Positions 19,382 to 28,905 of a stretch of 64,000 bases of DNA are shown here, one piece after another. Numbering within the stretch: position 1 is the first letter of the stretch; each line of letters starts with the position of its first letter. This DNA comes from Nitritalea halalkaliphila LW7 (GTDB lineage: Bacteria > Bacteroidota > Bacteroidia > Cytophagales > Cyclobacteriaceae). Under the pieces are notes generated by a model. The model did not search any database. It saw nothing but the letters and a program-made list of their open reading frames with translations, and was not told the DNA's origin. Where the stretch lies: positions 1 to 64,000 of the forward strand of contig NZ_AJYA01000005.1 of the NCBI RefSeq assembly GCF_000265075.1. The letters run 5' to 3'. The position numbers and the translations under genes were made by a program.

Positions 19382-19453
19382 TATTCTATTGATTAGCTTA
19401 TGAATTTATCGATTTTATTCCTTACATTAGGTCACTCTAAACGAAAAAGCGTC

Positions 19454-19672
19454 ATGAATCAAGTAAAACATTTCTTTGAAGACCGAGCTTTTGGCGTTTG
19501 CGCTAAGCTTGGTGAACGTTTACGCTTCCCAATCGACAGTATTCGTTTATTTTTTATTTATGCTTCTTTCGTCACCTTAGGCTCACCGGTTATCGTGTAT
19601 GTGAGCCTAGCCATGATGATGAAAGTACGAAAATACATTCGAAAGATGAATAATCCGGTACTTTTCGATTGA
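19454..19672 (+). CDS. PspC-domain small membrane protein
   Basis: 72 residues from the ATG at 19454 (MNQVKHFFEDRAFGVCAKLGERLRF). The body GVCAKLGERLRFPIDSIRLFFIYASFVTLGSPVIVYVSLAMMMKVRKYI has the PspC pattern: Gly/Cys-Gly-like loop, then one or two hydrophobic segments. The frame opens at 19400, but the extra residues look like leader. PspC proteins work in envelope stress signalling. It is convergent with the glycosyltransferase gene, whose stop is 10 bases away. Confidence 0.85.
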   Translation: MNQVKHFFEDRAFGVCAKLGERLRFPIDSIRLFFIYASFVTLGSPVIVYVSLAMMMKVRKYIRKMNNPVLFD

Positions 19673-19681
19673 TCGCCCGCA

Positions 19682-20695
19682 CTAAAGTGCTTGGTACCTG
19701 CGCCTACCTTTCAAATAGCGCGCCAAAATAACTGAGCGTAACACAGGCTGTCGTTGGCTAATCGGTCCGCGCAAGTGCTGGGGTGCCTCAGCTCGCTTTT
19801 TCAGCAACTCCCGAGCAGCTTTGCGGCCTGCCCGCACCGCCTGCACGTGTGCCCATTTACCCTGAAAAAGAAAATGTCCGCTCGCCAGCAGATCGAAGAG
19901 TTGGCGTGCCCGCCAAAGCCGCTTACGGGATGCCAGCGGGCTCCGATCCATGAGCATGAGTAGGGAATTACGGATATTCAAGAAGGTTTTTTTCGGGTGC
20001 GCTACGGCTAAGGTGGCCCCTCCCTGATGATAGACCGCCACAGCAGGCAGGCACCAAAGCTGTAGGCCTAGGTTTCGAGCGCGCCAACAGAGATCAATCT
20101 CCTCCATGTGCGCGAAATAGTCGGCATCAAATCCCCCAAGCGAAAAAAAGTGTTCCGCCGCCACTGCCATGCAGGCTCCGGAGCACCAGTCCACTGTGAG
20201 GGAATCGGTATACTGCCCGGTATCTTGCTCGCAGTCCATCAGGATACGCCCCCGACAGAAGGGGAAGCCATACTGATCTAAAAACCCTCCCGCAGCACCG
20301 GCATACTCAAAATACTCCGGGCGTTTCGCATCCAAGATTTTCGGCTGCACAGCGAAGGCCGCGCTCCCCTGCTGTTCTAAGAAGGCCAGCAGCTGCTGGT
20401 CCCAGCCGGGTGTGACGCGCACATCTGTATTCAGCAGGATAAAGAAGCGGTACCTTCCCTTAAGTTGCGCCAGCCCACGGTTATAGCCCTCCGCAAAGCC
20501 GAAATTTCCCGCTAAAGGCAAGACAGACAGGCTCCCCTTCCGCTCATAGGCCTGAAGATAGTCCAGCGAGCCATCCGCGCTCCCGTTATCGATTACATAA
20601 ATGGGCAGGCTACTCCCCTGTAAAACAGAAGGGAGAAAATCCGGTAGTACTTTCTCCCCATTAAAATTTAATAAAACGATCGCGCCTGGTTTCAT
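19682..20695 (-). CDS. Glycosyltransferase family 2
   Basis: 337 residues, GT-A fold. N-terminal IVLLNFNGEKVLPDFLPSVL and VIDNGSADGSLDYLQ bind the nucleotide sugar; the metal-binding motif is NTDVRVTP; the acceptor region has DWCSGACMAVAAEHFFSLGGFDADYFAHMEEIDLCWRARNLG. This is the rhamnosyltransferase-like subgroup. The C-terminus is basic, with no clear membrane helix. It overlaps ybaB by four bases upstream. The product is probably a cell-surface polysaccharide. Confidence 0.9.
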   Translation of the reverse strand: MKPGAIVLLNFNGEKVLPDFLPSVLQGSSLPIYVIDNGSADGSLDYLQAYERKGSLSVLPLAGNFGFAEGYNRGLAQLKGRYRFFILLNTDVRVTPGWDQQLLAFLEQQGSAAFAVQPKILDAKRPEYFEYAGAAGGFLDQYGFPFCRGRILMDCEQDTGQYTDSLTVDWCSGACMAVAAEHFFSLGGFDADYFAHMEEIDLCWRARNLGLQLWCLPAVAVYHQGGATLAVAHPKKTFLNIRNSLLMLMDRSPLASRKRLWRARQLFDLLASGHFLFQGKWAHVQAVRAGRKAARELLKKRAEAPQHLRGPISQRQPVLRSVILARYLKGRRRYQAL

Positions 20696-21027
20696 CCAAA
20701 CATATCACTGAAGTTCATGCCCGGAATATTCGGGAGCATACCCTGCGTGGCTTGTTTCATTTCCTCTTTGATCTTCACCTCCACGGCGGCTAAGGCATGG
20801 TTCACTGCAGCCACACTCAAGTCCTGCAGCATCTCACGGTCGGCGGGATTCAGTAAAGACTCGTCTACCTCCAGGCGCAGCACCTGCCGCTTGCCATTCA
20901 CCACGGCACGGACCATGCCAGCACCCGCCTCACCTTCTGCTTGCACATGAACGAGGTTATCCTGCACTTCCTTCATTTTGGCCTGTGCTTCCTTCACCTT
21001 ATTCATCATGCCCATCATATCAAACAT
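20692..21027 (-). CDS. YbaB/EbfC nucleoid-associated protein
   Basis: 111 residues. The pattern MFDMMGMMNKVKEAQAKMKEVQDNLVHVQAEGEAGAGMVRAVVNGKRQVLRLEVDESLL is the standard family core, an alpha-beta fold that binds DNA as a dimer. YbaB is often paired with recR or dnaX; here it precedes a glycosyltransferase gene with a 4-base overlap, so they are transcribed together. Confidence 0.95.
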   Translation of the reverse strand: MFDMMGMMNKVKEAQAKMKEVQDNLVHVQAEGEAGAGMVRAVVNGKRQVLRLEVDESLLNPADREMLQDLSVAAVNHALAAVEVKIKEEMKQATQGMLPNIPGMNFSDMFG

Positions 21028-21446
21028 AGCTCTCTTGGTTTATCTTTTATGGGGTAAAAATACATAAAATCCCCTGCTTTCGGAAGTGTGCTGGAAGAAA
21101 GAGCACCCTGAGCAGGCGGAGGAGAAGAATTCTGCTAGCTTTTGGCGCTGAGCGCCAAAGTTTACGCTACACAAATCGCCTAAAACCCCTTAGTAAATCC
21201 CTATAAGATAAGGACTTAAGGCTAAGAGGAAAAGAAACTACGCTGCTAAAGCCTACTTGCCTTATAAGATTTGTGAAAAGTAGCGCCTCCCAATAGAAGT
21301 AACAACACAGAATTTTATTTTGAATGACCCCGATTAAAAAGCTATTCTACCAAATATCCGATTTTTTCGAAAAATTCGCTTAAAAATCGGAACTTTAGTA
21401 AAAGATCTCATGTATATAAGACTCAAACCATTAAACAAAGAATGCC
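21028..21446. other. Intergenic region with a TTTGGCGC palindrome
   Basis: About 420 bases between the leftward ybaB and the rightward 93-residue gene. The only structure I find is the palindrome CTTTTGGCGC-TGA-GCGCCAAAG at 21138-21159 (stem TTTGGCGC/GCGCCAAA). The AT-rich last 80 bases probably hold the promoter of the following gene. I see no ORF and no RNA gene. Confidence 0.5.
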
Positions 21447-21728
21447 ATGAAAACGGTAACAGCGATTGAGAAAGAGCAAATCACAAACTTAAAGTTTAGC
21501 GCGCAGGAAGTGCTGCACTCAGTAGAGGAGAGAAGCTTACGTAGAGCAGATTTAGAGCGTGCGCAGGCCCTGGGTAACTTGCTACAAAACAAGGTACGTA
21601 TCCGCTTCGAAACTGCTGACGGTGAGCACTATGAGGTGTACACGACGGTGTGGGCGGTAGGTGAGCGCTTCATCAAGTTAAAAGGAGGTGTGCACATACC
21701 TATTCACTGCATCCTGAAGATCGCATGA
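21447..21728 (+). CDS. Conserved hypothetical protein, 93 residues
   Basis: MKTVTAIEKEQITNLKFSAQEVLHSVEERSLRRADLERAQALGNLLQNKVRIRFETADGEHYEVYTTVWAVGERFIKLKGGVHIPIHCILKIA. An N-terminal charged helix (EERSLRRADLERAQALGNLL) is followed by five short beta strands in an SH3-like arrangement; Bacteroidota genomes carry similar small proteins, but I know no function. It starts at the ATG with AAAGAATGCC upstream. It is expressed alone, with a terminator-like palindrome just downstream shared with the leftward gene. Confidence 0.75.
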   Translation: MKTVTAIEKEQITNLKFSAQEVLHSVEERSLRRADLERAQALGNLLQNKVRIRFETADGEHYEVYTTVWAVGERFIKLKGGVHIPIHCILKIA

Positions 21729-21829
21729 AGAGCTGGGGGATTCCGCTTGACTGCTCGAAAGTTTAGCAGGCCCCGTTTCTATCCAGACTTCTTTTTATCG
21801 TCCTTCAGCGGGACAGAGCATGTAAGAAA

Positions 21830-21862
21830 AAAGCCCGTAGGCACTCGTGGTCTGCGGGCTTT
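21830..21862 (-). terminator. Terminator of the T9SS type B gene (palindrome usable from both sides)
   Basis: AAAGCCCGTAG (21830-21840) and CTGCGGGCTTT (21852-21862) form an 11-base stem with one wobble pair. On the minus strand it is followed by a T6 run, fitting termination of the gene ending at 21949. The plus-strand side lacks a good T-run. Confidence 0.8.
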
Positions 21863-21948
21863 CGCGTGCTTCGGGCAGTTTTTTTGGGGGTTGCGTCCAC
21901 AGGTCGCAAGCTCCTTTTACCCCTGGCGAAGTGAGCCGAGCGGCTGCG

Positions 21949-24684
21949 CTACTGTAATATGACCAGGGAGCGGTCGTACCTGCCATCTAGGCCAGGATTG
22001 CGAGTAAAATACCGCACGCGCATCGGATAGACCCCTGTGGGGAGGCGCTCTCCGTTTATTTTGCCGCTCCAGCGGCAAACCGGAGCCAAGTCCCCCTCGT
22101 TCGTGGCTTCACAGGAGAAAACCAGTGCCCCGCTAGAAGAAAAAACCTCCACTTCTATGCGCAGCACGTCTGCCCGCATCCAGAAAAGTAGCTCGGAGTC
22201 TGCCTGGTCATAGCGCAGGGCATTCGGAAAGGCCACAAAAGGATCACAGTCATCAAAAACCAAGAACTGCTCCTGCCGGACACAGCCGAAAGCGTTCCCC
22301 ACCGTGAGGGTGTATAATCCGGCACGTGCGGGGCGAAAGGTAGCTGAAGTGGCCAGCAGCTCCCCATCCAGCTCCCAGCGATAGGTGTCAAAATTTCCCG
22401 GACGGATCAGGGGGCGGCGTCCGTTTCGCTCACAAAAAGGGTACATGGCCTCTAGATCCGGCGTAAGGGGTTGGTCTAAGGGCATAACCAAAGCCACATC
22501 TCGGCCGATTTCACAGCGCTGCCCTCCTAAAATTTGTCGGAACCAGACGGCTTCATAGGTACCCGCTTCGCGAATGGCGATCTCAGATTGGTTCGCAAAG
22601 GCCGTAAGCTCCTGCACCCCGCCATCGGCATCGAAAAACTGCCAGCGAATCTCATCTACACCTTCCGCGCCTTCCTCCAATAAAAGGCTGATGCTCCCCT
22701 CCAGTTCATTTTCACAAAATGCACGCACCACTAATTCCCCCGCCGCACGGCTAAGGATAGGCGCTACCTCTAGCGGTACGCGACCATCTGGACAGGCGGT
22801 CACACCATTCCGAAGTGCCTCCACCGAATAACTGCCAGGGCGCGTGATCAGCAGGATTTGTTCCCTACCGATAATGGCGCCATCGGCATCATACCAGCGA
22901 AAACTTAGTGTCTCAGGGGCAAGTGAGCCATCAAGCTGCGCCTCGAAGAATAGGTTGCCCGAGCAGTCTTCTTCTATTAAAACGGGCTGAACGGGCACAG
23001 GCTCAAAAAGAAAAACTTGAATAGTTTGACTTCTCGGACAGCGGCTATCATCCGCTGTTTCAGGACGCGCCGTCAGCACATACTGCCCCTCTTGGGTGAG
23101 TCGGATGTCTTCACGAAATGCCTGCACGCTTCCATCGGGAAAGCGGATGCTGTACTGTAAGGCCTCCTCGGCGGCTGGCGCTAAAAGTGCCGGCCCACAG
23201 CTGCGAAGCGTGGTCGGTGCGCTGAACTGTACTTGGTTCGGCACATCCACCTCCAGTACGCTTTCTTCGGGAAATGCACATCCTCCCGAGGGGCTGTCGG
23301 CGATAAAGTTCAGCTGATACGCGCCTGGAGGAAGGCGCTCCAAAGCGGTGTCTCCGGACCCCTCCAGCCGTCCTGCTGCAGCCTCCTCTCCTGAAGCTCT
23401 GGAAGTAAGGATGTAGGTTCCCGGAATATCGTCGTTCAGAAGCAATCGAAATCCTCCATTTTCTACACCTTCTTCGGTACATACGGGTGGCTCGGAGCTC
23501 CAACTCAGCGGACTGGGCGCCTCATTGGGAATGGTGAGCACGAAGGCAGAGACACAGAAAGCATTTTCTACAGAAAAAGTGTATACGCCTGGAGTTAGGT
23601 CACTTAGGAGCTGCGGACTCCCTGGCTGTAGCGTAAACGTGGGGAGTTCAGGATTCGAGGTACTACGCACCTGAAGGGGAGTTGCTGTGGCGCTGAGGCG
23701 CAATTGGCCGCTGGCCACCTCGCAGGAGGCTCCCTGTAGTACTTCCGCTAGCAGCTGTGGGGCGGGTAAAATCTCAAGGGTGAACTGACCGCTGACCAGA
23801 CAGCTGGGATTGTCGGGGTTCTGAACCTCTTGGATAAAGGTGTAACTACCAGGGCCAGGAAGCTGGTTGCGCGGATTTAGGGTAAGGTTAACGCCCCTAG
23901 GAAGTGGCTGTCTAGTGCCCGAAGCGTCCAGAAAAAACCAATTGCCCGCAAAGGGGCTGTCGCTTTCGATTAGCAGCACTTGATCCTCACAGACTTCCTC
24001 TCCCGGTAGGGTAAAGCGAATCTCGCCAAAATTCCCCACGAAGGTTTCCAATTGGTTTTCACAAGAAGCTTCGTCGTTTTGGGCTAGGAAATAGCGCACC
24101 GTGTAACGACCTTGAGTTTGGACATTCAGTGTATTGGCATTGCTGATAAGATTCCCCTCTTCATCGCGCCACTCGAAAGTAAAGGCATCTAAACCCTCTG
24201 TGGTGGGATCTACGGCCTGTAAGGAAAGGGTTTCATTTGCGCACAGCGTGAAGTCGGGACGTAGGATGGGAATCGGCACTTGTACGGCACGCACCTGCTG
24301 GCTGCCTGTAAAAACAGGTAGCTCGAAGGGGCCTCTTCGAACACGTAAGCCTACGGTGAATGTTCCCGTAGTTGGGAAGGCGAAGCGCAGCTCCTGTAGG
24401 TCTTCCCCTCCGGAGCGATTCGCTAGGGTGTCTCCAGACGCGTTCACCACGGTCCAAAAGTACCGGTCTATTTGGGGCTCGCCCCCACCGAAGAAACGCA
24501 CGAGCTGTCCGGACTGCGCGCAGACCACCTCTGGACCTGTTAGAGCAGGAGGCGTCTGCCCGTATCCCTTATGGGAAAGGAAAGCAGGTAAAAAAGGGAC
24601 AAAAAGGGTAGTATAACCCAAAACCTCGAGCAAGATGATGACATAGCTATAGAAATAAAAAAGCATGCGAAAGTTCAATAACAA
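21949..24684 (-). CDS. T9SS type B surface protein with PKD-like domains
   Basis: 911 residues. A hydrophobic leader (MLFYFYSYVIILLEVLGYTTLFVPFL) precedes the mature part. A PKD-like domain (PEVVCAQSGQLVRFFGGGEPQIDRYFWTV, TTGTFTVGLRVRRG) is followed by several PKD/Ig-like repeats. At the end the gliding motility-associated C-terminal domain (FPNALRYDQADSEL, RIEVEVFSSSGALVF, GERLPTGVYPMRVRYF) marks it for T9SS secretion and covalent attachment on the cell surface. It is monocistronic with a good terminator. The start could also be 18 bases further in (24666). Confidence 0.88.
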   Translation of the reverse strand: MLLNFRMLFYFYSYVIILLEVLGYTTLFVPFLPAFLSHKGYGQTPPALTGPEVVCAQSGQLVRFFGGGEPQIDRYFWTVVNASGDTLANRSGGEDLQELRFAFPTTGTFTVGLRVRRGPFELPVFTGSQQVRAVQVPIPILRPDFTLCANETLSLQAVDPTTEGLDAFTFEWRDEEGNLISNANTLNVQTQGRYTVRYFLAQNDEASCENQLETFVGNFGEIRFTLPGEEVCEDQVLLIESDSPFAGNWFFLDASGTRQPLPRGVNLTLNPRNQLPGPGSYTFIQEVQNPDNPSCLVSGQFTLEILPAPQLLAEVLQGASCEVASGQLRLSATATPLQVRSTSNPELPTFTLQPGSPQLLSDLTPGVYTFSVENAFCVSAFVLTIPNEAPSPLSWSSEPPVCTEEGVENGGFRLLLNDDIPGTYILTSRASGEEAAAGRLEGSGDTALERLPPGAYQLNFIADSPSGGCAFPEESVLEVDVPNQVQFSAPTTLRSCGPALLAPAAEEALQYSIRFPDGSVQAFREDIRLTQEGQYVLTARPETADDSRCPRSQTIQVFLFEPVPVQPVLIEEDCSGNLFFEAQLDGSLAPETLSFRWYDADGAIIGREQILLITRPGSYSVEALRNGVTACPDGRVPLEVAPILSRAAGELVVRAFCENELEGSISLLLEEGAEGVDEIRWQFFDADGGVQELTAFANQSEIAIREAGTYEAVWFRQILGGQRCEIGRDVALVMPLDQPLTPDLEAMYPFCERNGRRPLIRPGNFDTYRWELDGELLATSATFRPARAGLYTLTVGNAFGCVRQEQFLVFDDCDPFVAFPNALRYDQADSELLFWMRADVLRIEVEVFSSSGALVFSCEATNEGDLAPVCRWSGKINGERLPTGVYPMRVRYFTRNPGLDGRYDRSLVILQ

Positions 24685-24786
24685 CGCACGCTTCTTTCTA
24701 TAACTTCAAAAATTAGTCAAAAGTTAAGCAATAGCACTCCTGAATTAACTTGATGCACACCAACTTATGACTGGTTTTTTCTTTTT

Positions 24787-26144
24787 TTATCGATCTGCGA
24801 AAAGTTGCTCTACCGCCACCATTTCCTGTGTGCCCGCCTCGAGGTCCTTCACCGTCACCTGCCTGCGGCGATTTCATCATCCCCTAAAAGGAGCACCCTG
24901 CGGATGCCCTTTTTTGTGGCATAGGCCAGCTGTTTTTTCATTTTTGTGGGCTCCGGATACAGCTCCACCGCTAAACCGGCAGCGCGCAGCTGGGCGAGTA
25001 GGCTGAGTCCATACTGAAACCCTTTCGCATCGAAGTGTACCAATAAATAGTCGCTTACCTCCACGGCTTCCTCTGGGAACAGCTGAAGTACTTCGAGCAC
25101 ATCGTACAGGCGGTCCACCCCGAAGGAGAAGCCTACCCCTGGCACACCCTCCCAGCCGAAAACGCCCGTTAGGTTATCGTAACGCCCACCGCCACTCACC
25201 GAGCCGATGCCCGTATCCGGCACCTGCACCTCGAAAATCGCCCCCGTATAGTACGAAAGCCCGCGCGCCAGCATCACGTCCAGCACGATGCCTTTGGGCG
25301 AAGCCCCATACGTCTGCAGCAAAGAAAAAACGGTACGCAACTCCGCTACCCCTTCCATGCCAATAGTAGAAGGCGCCAAATAGCTACTCAAAAAGGTCAG
25401 GGTTTCCGCCACATCACCCGTATGCGCGACCAGTGGGGCCAAGGCCGTCCGTGCTTCCTCCGAAAATCCGCGCTCCGCCAGCTCTTCCTGCACCTTTTCC
25501 CAGCCGATCTTGTCCAACTTATCGATAGCCACACAAAGCGCCGACTCTTTGCCTGCCGCTCCGATTACCTCGGCGATGCCCGTCAGAACTTTACGGTTGT
25601 TGATTTTTAGTTGATAATTTTCAATTTTCAATTCAGCGAAAACCTCTTGGATCATGGCGATGATTTCGACCTCACAGAGCAGGCTTTCCGTTCCGACCAC
25701 ATCGGCATCACACTGATAAAACTCCCGGTAGCGGCCCCGCTGAGGGCGATCGGCACGCCATACGGGCTGCACCTGATACCGCTTAAAGGGAAATGCCAGC
25801 TCATTCCGGTTCATCACCACGTAGCGCGCGAAAGGCACGGTCAGGTCGTAGCGAAGACCTTTTTCAGCCACTTTTGGCAGGACATGCCCCGGGCCTTCGG
25901 CCAAATCAGAGGCCTCAACCTGCTTTAAAAAATCGCCGCTATTTAGGATTTTAAAGAGTAGTTGATCCCCTTCATCCCCATATTTTCCCGTCAGCGTGCT
26001 CAGATTTTCCATGGCAGGCGTTTCTAAGGCCTGAAATCCGAATTTTTTAAAGGTCTTGGTGATGGTACGTAAAATGTAGGCGCGCTTGGCCATTTGTGCA
26101 GGCCCGAAATCTCGGGTGCCCTTAGGTAAACTAGGTTTTTGCAT
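24787..26144 (-). CDS. hisS: Histidine-tRNA ligase (frameshifted near the C-terminus)
   Basis: Class II aminoacyl-tRNA synthetase. Motif 1 is around GFQALETPAMENLSTLTGKYGDEGDQLLFKI; motif 2 FKRYQVQPVWRADRPQRGRYREFYQCDADVVG; the His-specific region LARGLSYYTGAIFEV; and motif 3 GVGFSFGVDRL. The C-terminal anticodon-binding domain reads through KGIRRVLLLGDDEIAAGQ. The frame breaks at 24860-24863 (minus GCAGGCAGGTG lacks one C); repaired, the end is VTVKDLEAGTQEMVAVEQLFADR with stop at 24787-24789. The repaired length is 452 residues. Essential gene, so the break is unlikely to be real. Confidence 0.96.
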
Positions 26145-26311
26145 GGGGAGTATCGCGTATCGCTTCTTTTAAGGCCGCAATTTACGTCTATTTTTTGGAA
26201 GGCACTATATTTTCACCCGCAGCGCATGCGCCGGAGGAGGGAGTAAGCAGCATTTTTGAAATAAATTACGCATGAATACGAACGCCAGCATGGTTTTCAA
26301 AAAATATTTCC

Positions 26312-26319
26312 TATTTTTG
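26312..26319 (+). promoter_or_regulatory. Bacteroidota-type -7 promoter box
   Basis: TATTTTTG matches the TAnnTTTG consensus, 46 bases upstream of the 47-residue basic gene. The upstream -33 element is not clear. Confidence 0.5.
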
Positions 26320-26364
26320 CAGTCCTTTACTATTTTGCATTTAACAGATAAAATTAATAAAGCC

Positions 26365-26508
26365 ATGGCCGTTACTACGCTAAAAAGAAAACTAAAAAGA
26401 AGAAGACAAGCAGCTACTACACGCGTTGCAAGAATCAAGCAACTTACTGCGAAGCCCGTAATCAAAAACGTGGATGTTGAGGAGTTGAAAAAGTCTTTTG
26501 ATAAGTAA
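26365..26508 (+). CDS. Small very basic protein, 47 residues
   Basis: MAVTTLKRKLKRRRQAATTRVARIKQLTAKPVIKNVDVEELKKSFDK, starting at the ATG at 26365. The first 27 residues are strongly basic and helical; the remainder (PVIKNVDVEELKKSF) is a small alpha/beta tail. I recall similar short basic proteins in Bacteroidota but no function; it resembles a ribosome- or nucleic-acid-associated protein. The frame is open further upstream. It ends in a good terminator (26552). Confidence 0.6.
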   Translation: MAVTTLKRKLKRRRQAATTRVARIKQLTAKPVIKNVDVEELKKSFDK

Positions 26509-26551
26509 GCATCCAATGCCGCACCTGCGGCGTAGGGGAACGTTAAACAAG

Positions 26552-26581
26552 TAGAGCTTTCGTAAGAGGCTCTATTTTTTT
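26552..26581 (+). terminator. Rho-independent terminator of the 47-residue gene
   Basis: TAGAGC (26552-26557) pairs with GCTCTA (26569-26574), followed by T residues to 26581. The T-run touches the stop of the convergent phosphodiesterase gene. Confidence 0.75.
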
Positions 26582-27104
26582 ATCCCTCAAGCAGTTCAGG
26601 AGTGGGGGCGGCACGAAGTCCCAGCTCGATTACCTGCATATTGGATACCTTGCCCGCATCTAAGCGAAAGCGCATCAGGGTTCTCACACGATGGAAGCCC
26701 TTTCTACCCGCAGCACCGGGATTTACATAGAGTAGCCCTAGATCGGCATCTTTTTGCACCCGACAGATGTGACTATGCCCACAGACCAGCCAGTCCGGCT
26801 GCTCTCGCTTTAAAACAGCTTTTACACCTTTCGCATAACGGGGCGGCATGCCTGCGATGTGAACCAGCGTAAACTTTAGACCTTCCAGATGAAAGTGCTG
26901 GTATTCAGGATACCGATGGCGCATCTTTTCATCGTCGATATTTCCATAAACGGCACGAACGTGTACATGCTTGGGCACTAAAGCCTCCAGATGTAGCTCA
27001 CCGATATCCCCTCCATGCCAGAGCTCATCGGCCTCTTCGAGATAAGCTGTAATACGCTCATCCCAGTAGCCGTGTGTATCGGATAGTAAAACAATATTTT
27101 TCAT
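26580..27104 (-). CDS. YfcE-family metallophosphoesterase
   Basis: 174 residues. The metal-binding motifs are in the usual order: LLSDTHGYWDE, WHGGDIGELHLEAL, VYGNIDDEKMR, LVHIAGMPP, VCGHSHICRV. YfcE/MJ0936-type enzymes cleave phosphodiesters such as cyclic nucleotides. No membrane segment. It is convergent with the 47-residue gene, and has its own promoter on the right. Confidence 0.93.
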   Translation of the reverse strand: MKNIVLLSDTHGYWDERITAYLEEADELWHGGDIGELHLEALVPKHVHVRAVYGNIDDEKMRHRYPEYQHFHLEGLKFTLVHIAGMPPRYAKGVKAVLKREQPDWLVCGHSHICRVQKDADLGLLYVNPGAAGRKGFHRVRTLMRFRLDAGKVSNMQVIELGLRAAPTPELLEG

Positions 27105-27350
27105 TTGGTTTAGTTGTTCCTATTTTCAATAATCAAATATAGGCATTTTCCTGAGAAAATTCTCCTTAACACTTCTTAAATCAAGCACTTGCTCAACAAA
27201 ACACCATACATTAGTTTGTCCTACTCCCAAACAAGCTTTGCTTCCATTTTTATATGCAAGAGAAAAGCTGTAAATTGTATATTGATTACCAAGAATAAAC
27301 GCCCTTATGCCGTTTCTTACGACTTTTGGCATCACATAAAAATTAACCGT

Positions 27351-27770
27351 ATGCAGCGATTACGTACTTCTTCCTGGCTTACGCTACTCTTCCTAGGAGC
27401 GGCCCTGTTCTTTGCCGCCTGTTCTCAGGCGCAAAATGAAAAAATCATCCGCCTCGATGCGGAGGAGTTTGCTTCTTATCTGGCAGCTGAAAAACCAGAA
27501 GACATTATAATTTTAGACGTACGCACAGAGCGCGAGATTCGGCAGGGCTACATCGCAGGTGCCGCATTCGCCGATGTGCTGGAGGATAGTTTCGAAGAAA
27601 AAGTCGCCAAATTAGACCGCACTAAAAAGTTTTACGTGTACTGCCGCTCCGCGAATCGCTCACAGCCCGCCACTGAGCTGCTGGCTAAATTAGGAATCGC
27701 GGAAATTTATGAGCTAAAAGGAGGCATGATCGCCTGGGAAAAAGCAGGAAAGCCCGTAGAGAAACCGTAG
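27351..27770 (+). CDS. Rhodanese-like lipoprotein
   Basis: 139 residues from MQRLRTSSWLTLLFLGAALFFAACSQAQ; the open frame extends to 27189 but the leader starts here. The lipobox is FFAAC. The rhodanese domain has LDVRTEREIRQGYIAGA and the active-site loop VYCRSANRSQPA, whose Cys carries the sulfur. Predicted periplasmic. Rhodanese moves sulfane sulfur; sqr and a dsrE-like gene elsewhere in the window fit this. Confidence 0.92.
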   Translation: MQRLRTSSWLTLLFLGAALFFAACSQAQNEKIIRLDAEEFASYLAAEKPEDIIILDVRTEREIRQGYIAGAAFADVLEDSFEEKVAKLDRTKKFYVYCRSANRSQPATELLAKLGIAEIYELKGGMIAWEKAGKPVEKP

Positions 27771-27868
27771 CGTTTTCGCTAAAAGCATAAGAGCAGGCCG
27801 AAAAGCGATTTCGGTTTTGTAATTGAGGGAGAGTTTCCTATTTTTACGCTCTGTAAACCGAAACTAAA

Positions 27869-28849
27869 ATGAGAGTCATACAATTTAGAGAGGCCCTTCG
27901 TGAAGCCATGACAGAGGAAATGAGACGCGATAAGAACGTGTTTCTCATGGGAGAAGAGGTAGCTGAATATAACGGTGCCTATAAAGTTTCCCAAGGCATG
28001 TTGGATGAATTTGGGCCAGATCGTGTATACGACACCCCCATCGCGGAACTAGGTTTCGCTGGACTAGGTGTAGGTGCTGCCATGAACGGTTTAAGACCTA
28101 TTATCGAGTTCATGACGTTTAACTTTTCGCTAGTAGCGATAGACCAAGTCATCAACTCCGCCGCGAAGATGCTAGCCATGTCCGGTGGGCAGTATGGTGT
28201 GCCGATCGTGTTCCGTGGACCAACAGGTAACGCAGGACAGCTAGGGGCTACACACTCTTCTAACTTTGAAAACTGGTTCGCAAATACGCCTGGCTTGAAG
28301 GTCGTTGTTCCTTCTAACCCTTATGATGCGAAAGGCCTACTGAAATCCTCTATTCGTGATAATGATCCTGTGATTTTTATGGAATCGGAGCTTATGTATG
28401 GGGATAAAGGCGAAGTACCTGAGGGCGAATACCTCCTTCCTATTGGCGTAGCCGACATCAAGCGCAAAGGGAAAGATGTTACGATCATTTCCTTCGGAAA
28501 AATGATGAAAGTGGCACTAGAGGCAGCTGAAGAACTGGCGAAAGATGGGATCGAAGCAGAAGTAATCGACCTCAGAACGGTACGTCCGATCGACTATAAA
28601 ACCTGTTTAGACTCTGTTAAAAAGACAAACCGCTGCGTGGTGGTGGAAGAAGCGAACCCATTAGCGGCCATTTCTTCTGAACTCACCTATAACATCCAGC
28701 GCAATGCATTTGATTACCTGGATGCTCCAGTCATCCGAGTAAACTCTATGGACGTGCCCTTAAGTTACGCACCGACTTACATAGAGGCGACCATTCCAAA
28801 TGTAAAAAGAACCATCGATGCTGTCAAGCAGGTGATGTATAAAAAATAA
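27869..28849 (+). CDS. pdhB: Pyruvate dehydrogenase E1 component, beta subunit
   Basis: 326 residues. Starts MRVIQFREALREAMTEEMRRDKNVFLMGEEVAEYNGAYKVSQGML. The E59-type glutamate that activates thiamine diphosphate is in MGEEVAEYNGAYK. Further conserved blocks are DTPIAELGFAGLGVGAAMNGLRPIIEFMTFNF and the GGQYGVPIVFRGPTGNAG segment. Forms an alpha2-beta2 heterotetramer with PdhA, which is not in the window. A terminator follows. Confidence 0.95.
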   Translation: MRVIQFREALREAMTEEMRRDKNVFLMGEEVAEYNGAYKVSQGMLDEFGPDRVYDTPIAELGFAGLGVGAAMNGLRPIIEFMTFNFSLVAIDQVINSAAKMLAMSGGQYGVPIVFRGPTGNAGQLGATHSSNFENWFANTPGLKVVVPSNPYDAKGLLKSSIRDNDPVIFMESELMYGDKGEVPEGEYLLPIGVADIKRKGKDVTIISFGKMMKVALEAAEELAKDGIEAEVIDLRTVRPIDYKTCLDSVKKTNRCVVVEEANPLAAISSELTYNIQRNAFDYLDAPVIRVNSMDVPLSYAPTYIEATIPNVKRTIDAVKQVMYKK

Positions 28850-28867
28850 TCCCTTTTAGAAAGAAAA

Positions 28868-28900
28868 AAAGACCCTTGCTTCCTGCATGGGTCTTTTTTT
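28868..28900. terminator. Terminator between pdhB and the OmpA-family gene
   Basis: AAAGACCC (28868-28875) pairs with GGGTCTTT (28889-28896), with a T7 run to 28900 on the plus strand and an A-run to 28863 on the left. It can stop transcription from both sides. Confidence 0.85.
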
Positions 28901-28905
28901 ATGTC

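Noticed and set aside
25291-25309. TTTGGGC-GAA-GCCCCAT in hisS as a member of the palindrome family
   Set aside because: Right arm mismatches at its end, and it lies in the conserved ASPKGIVLD part of the enzyme.
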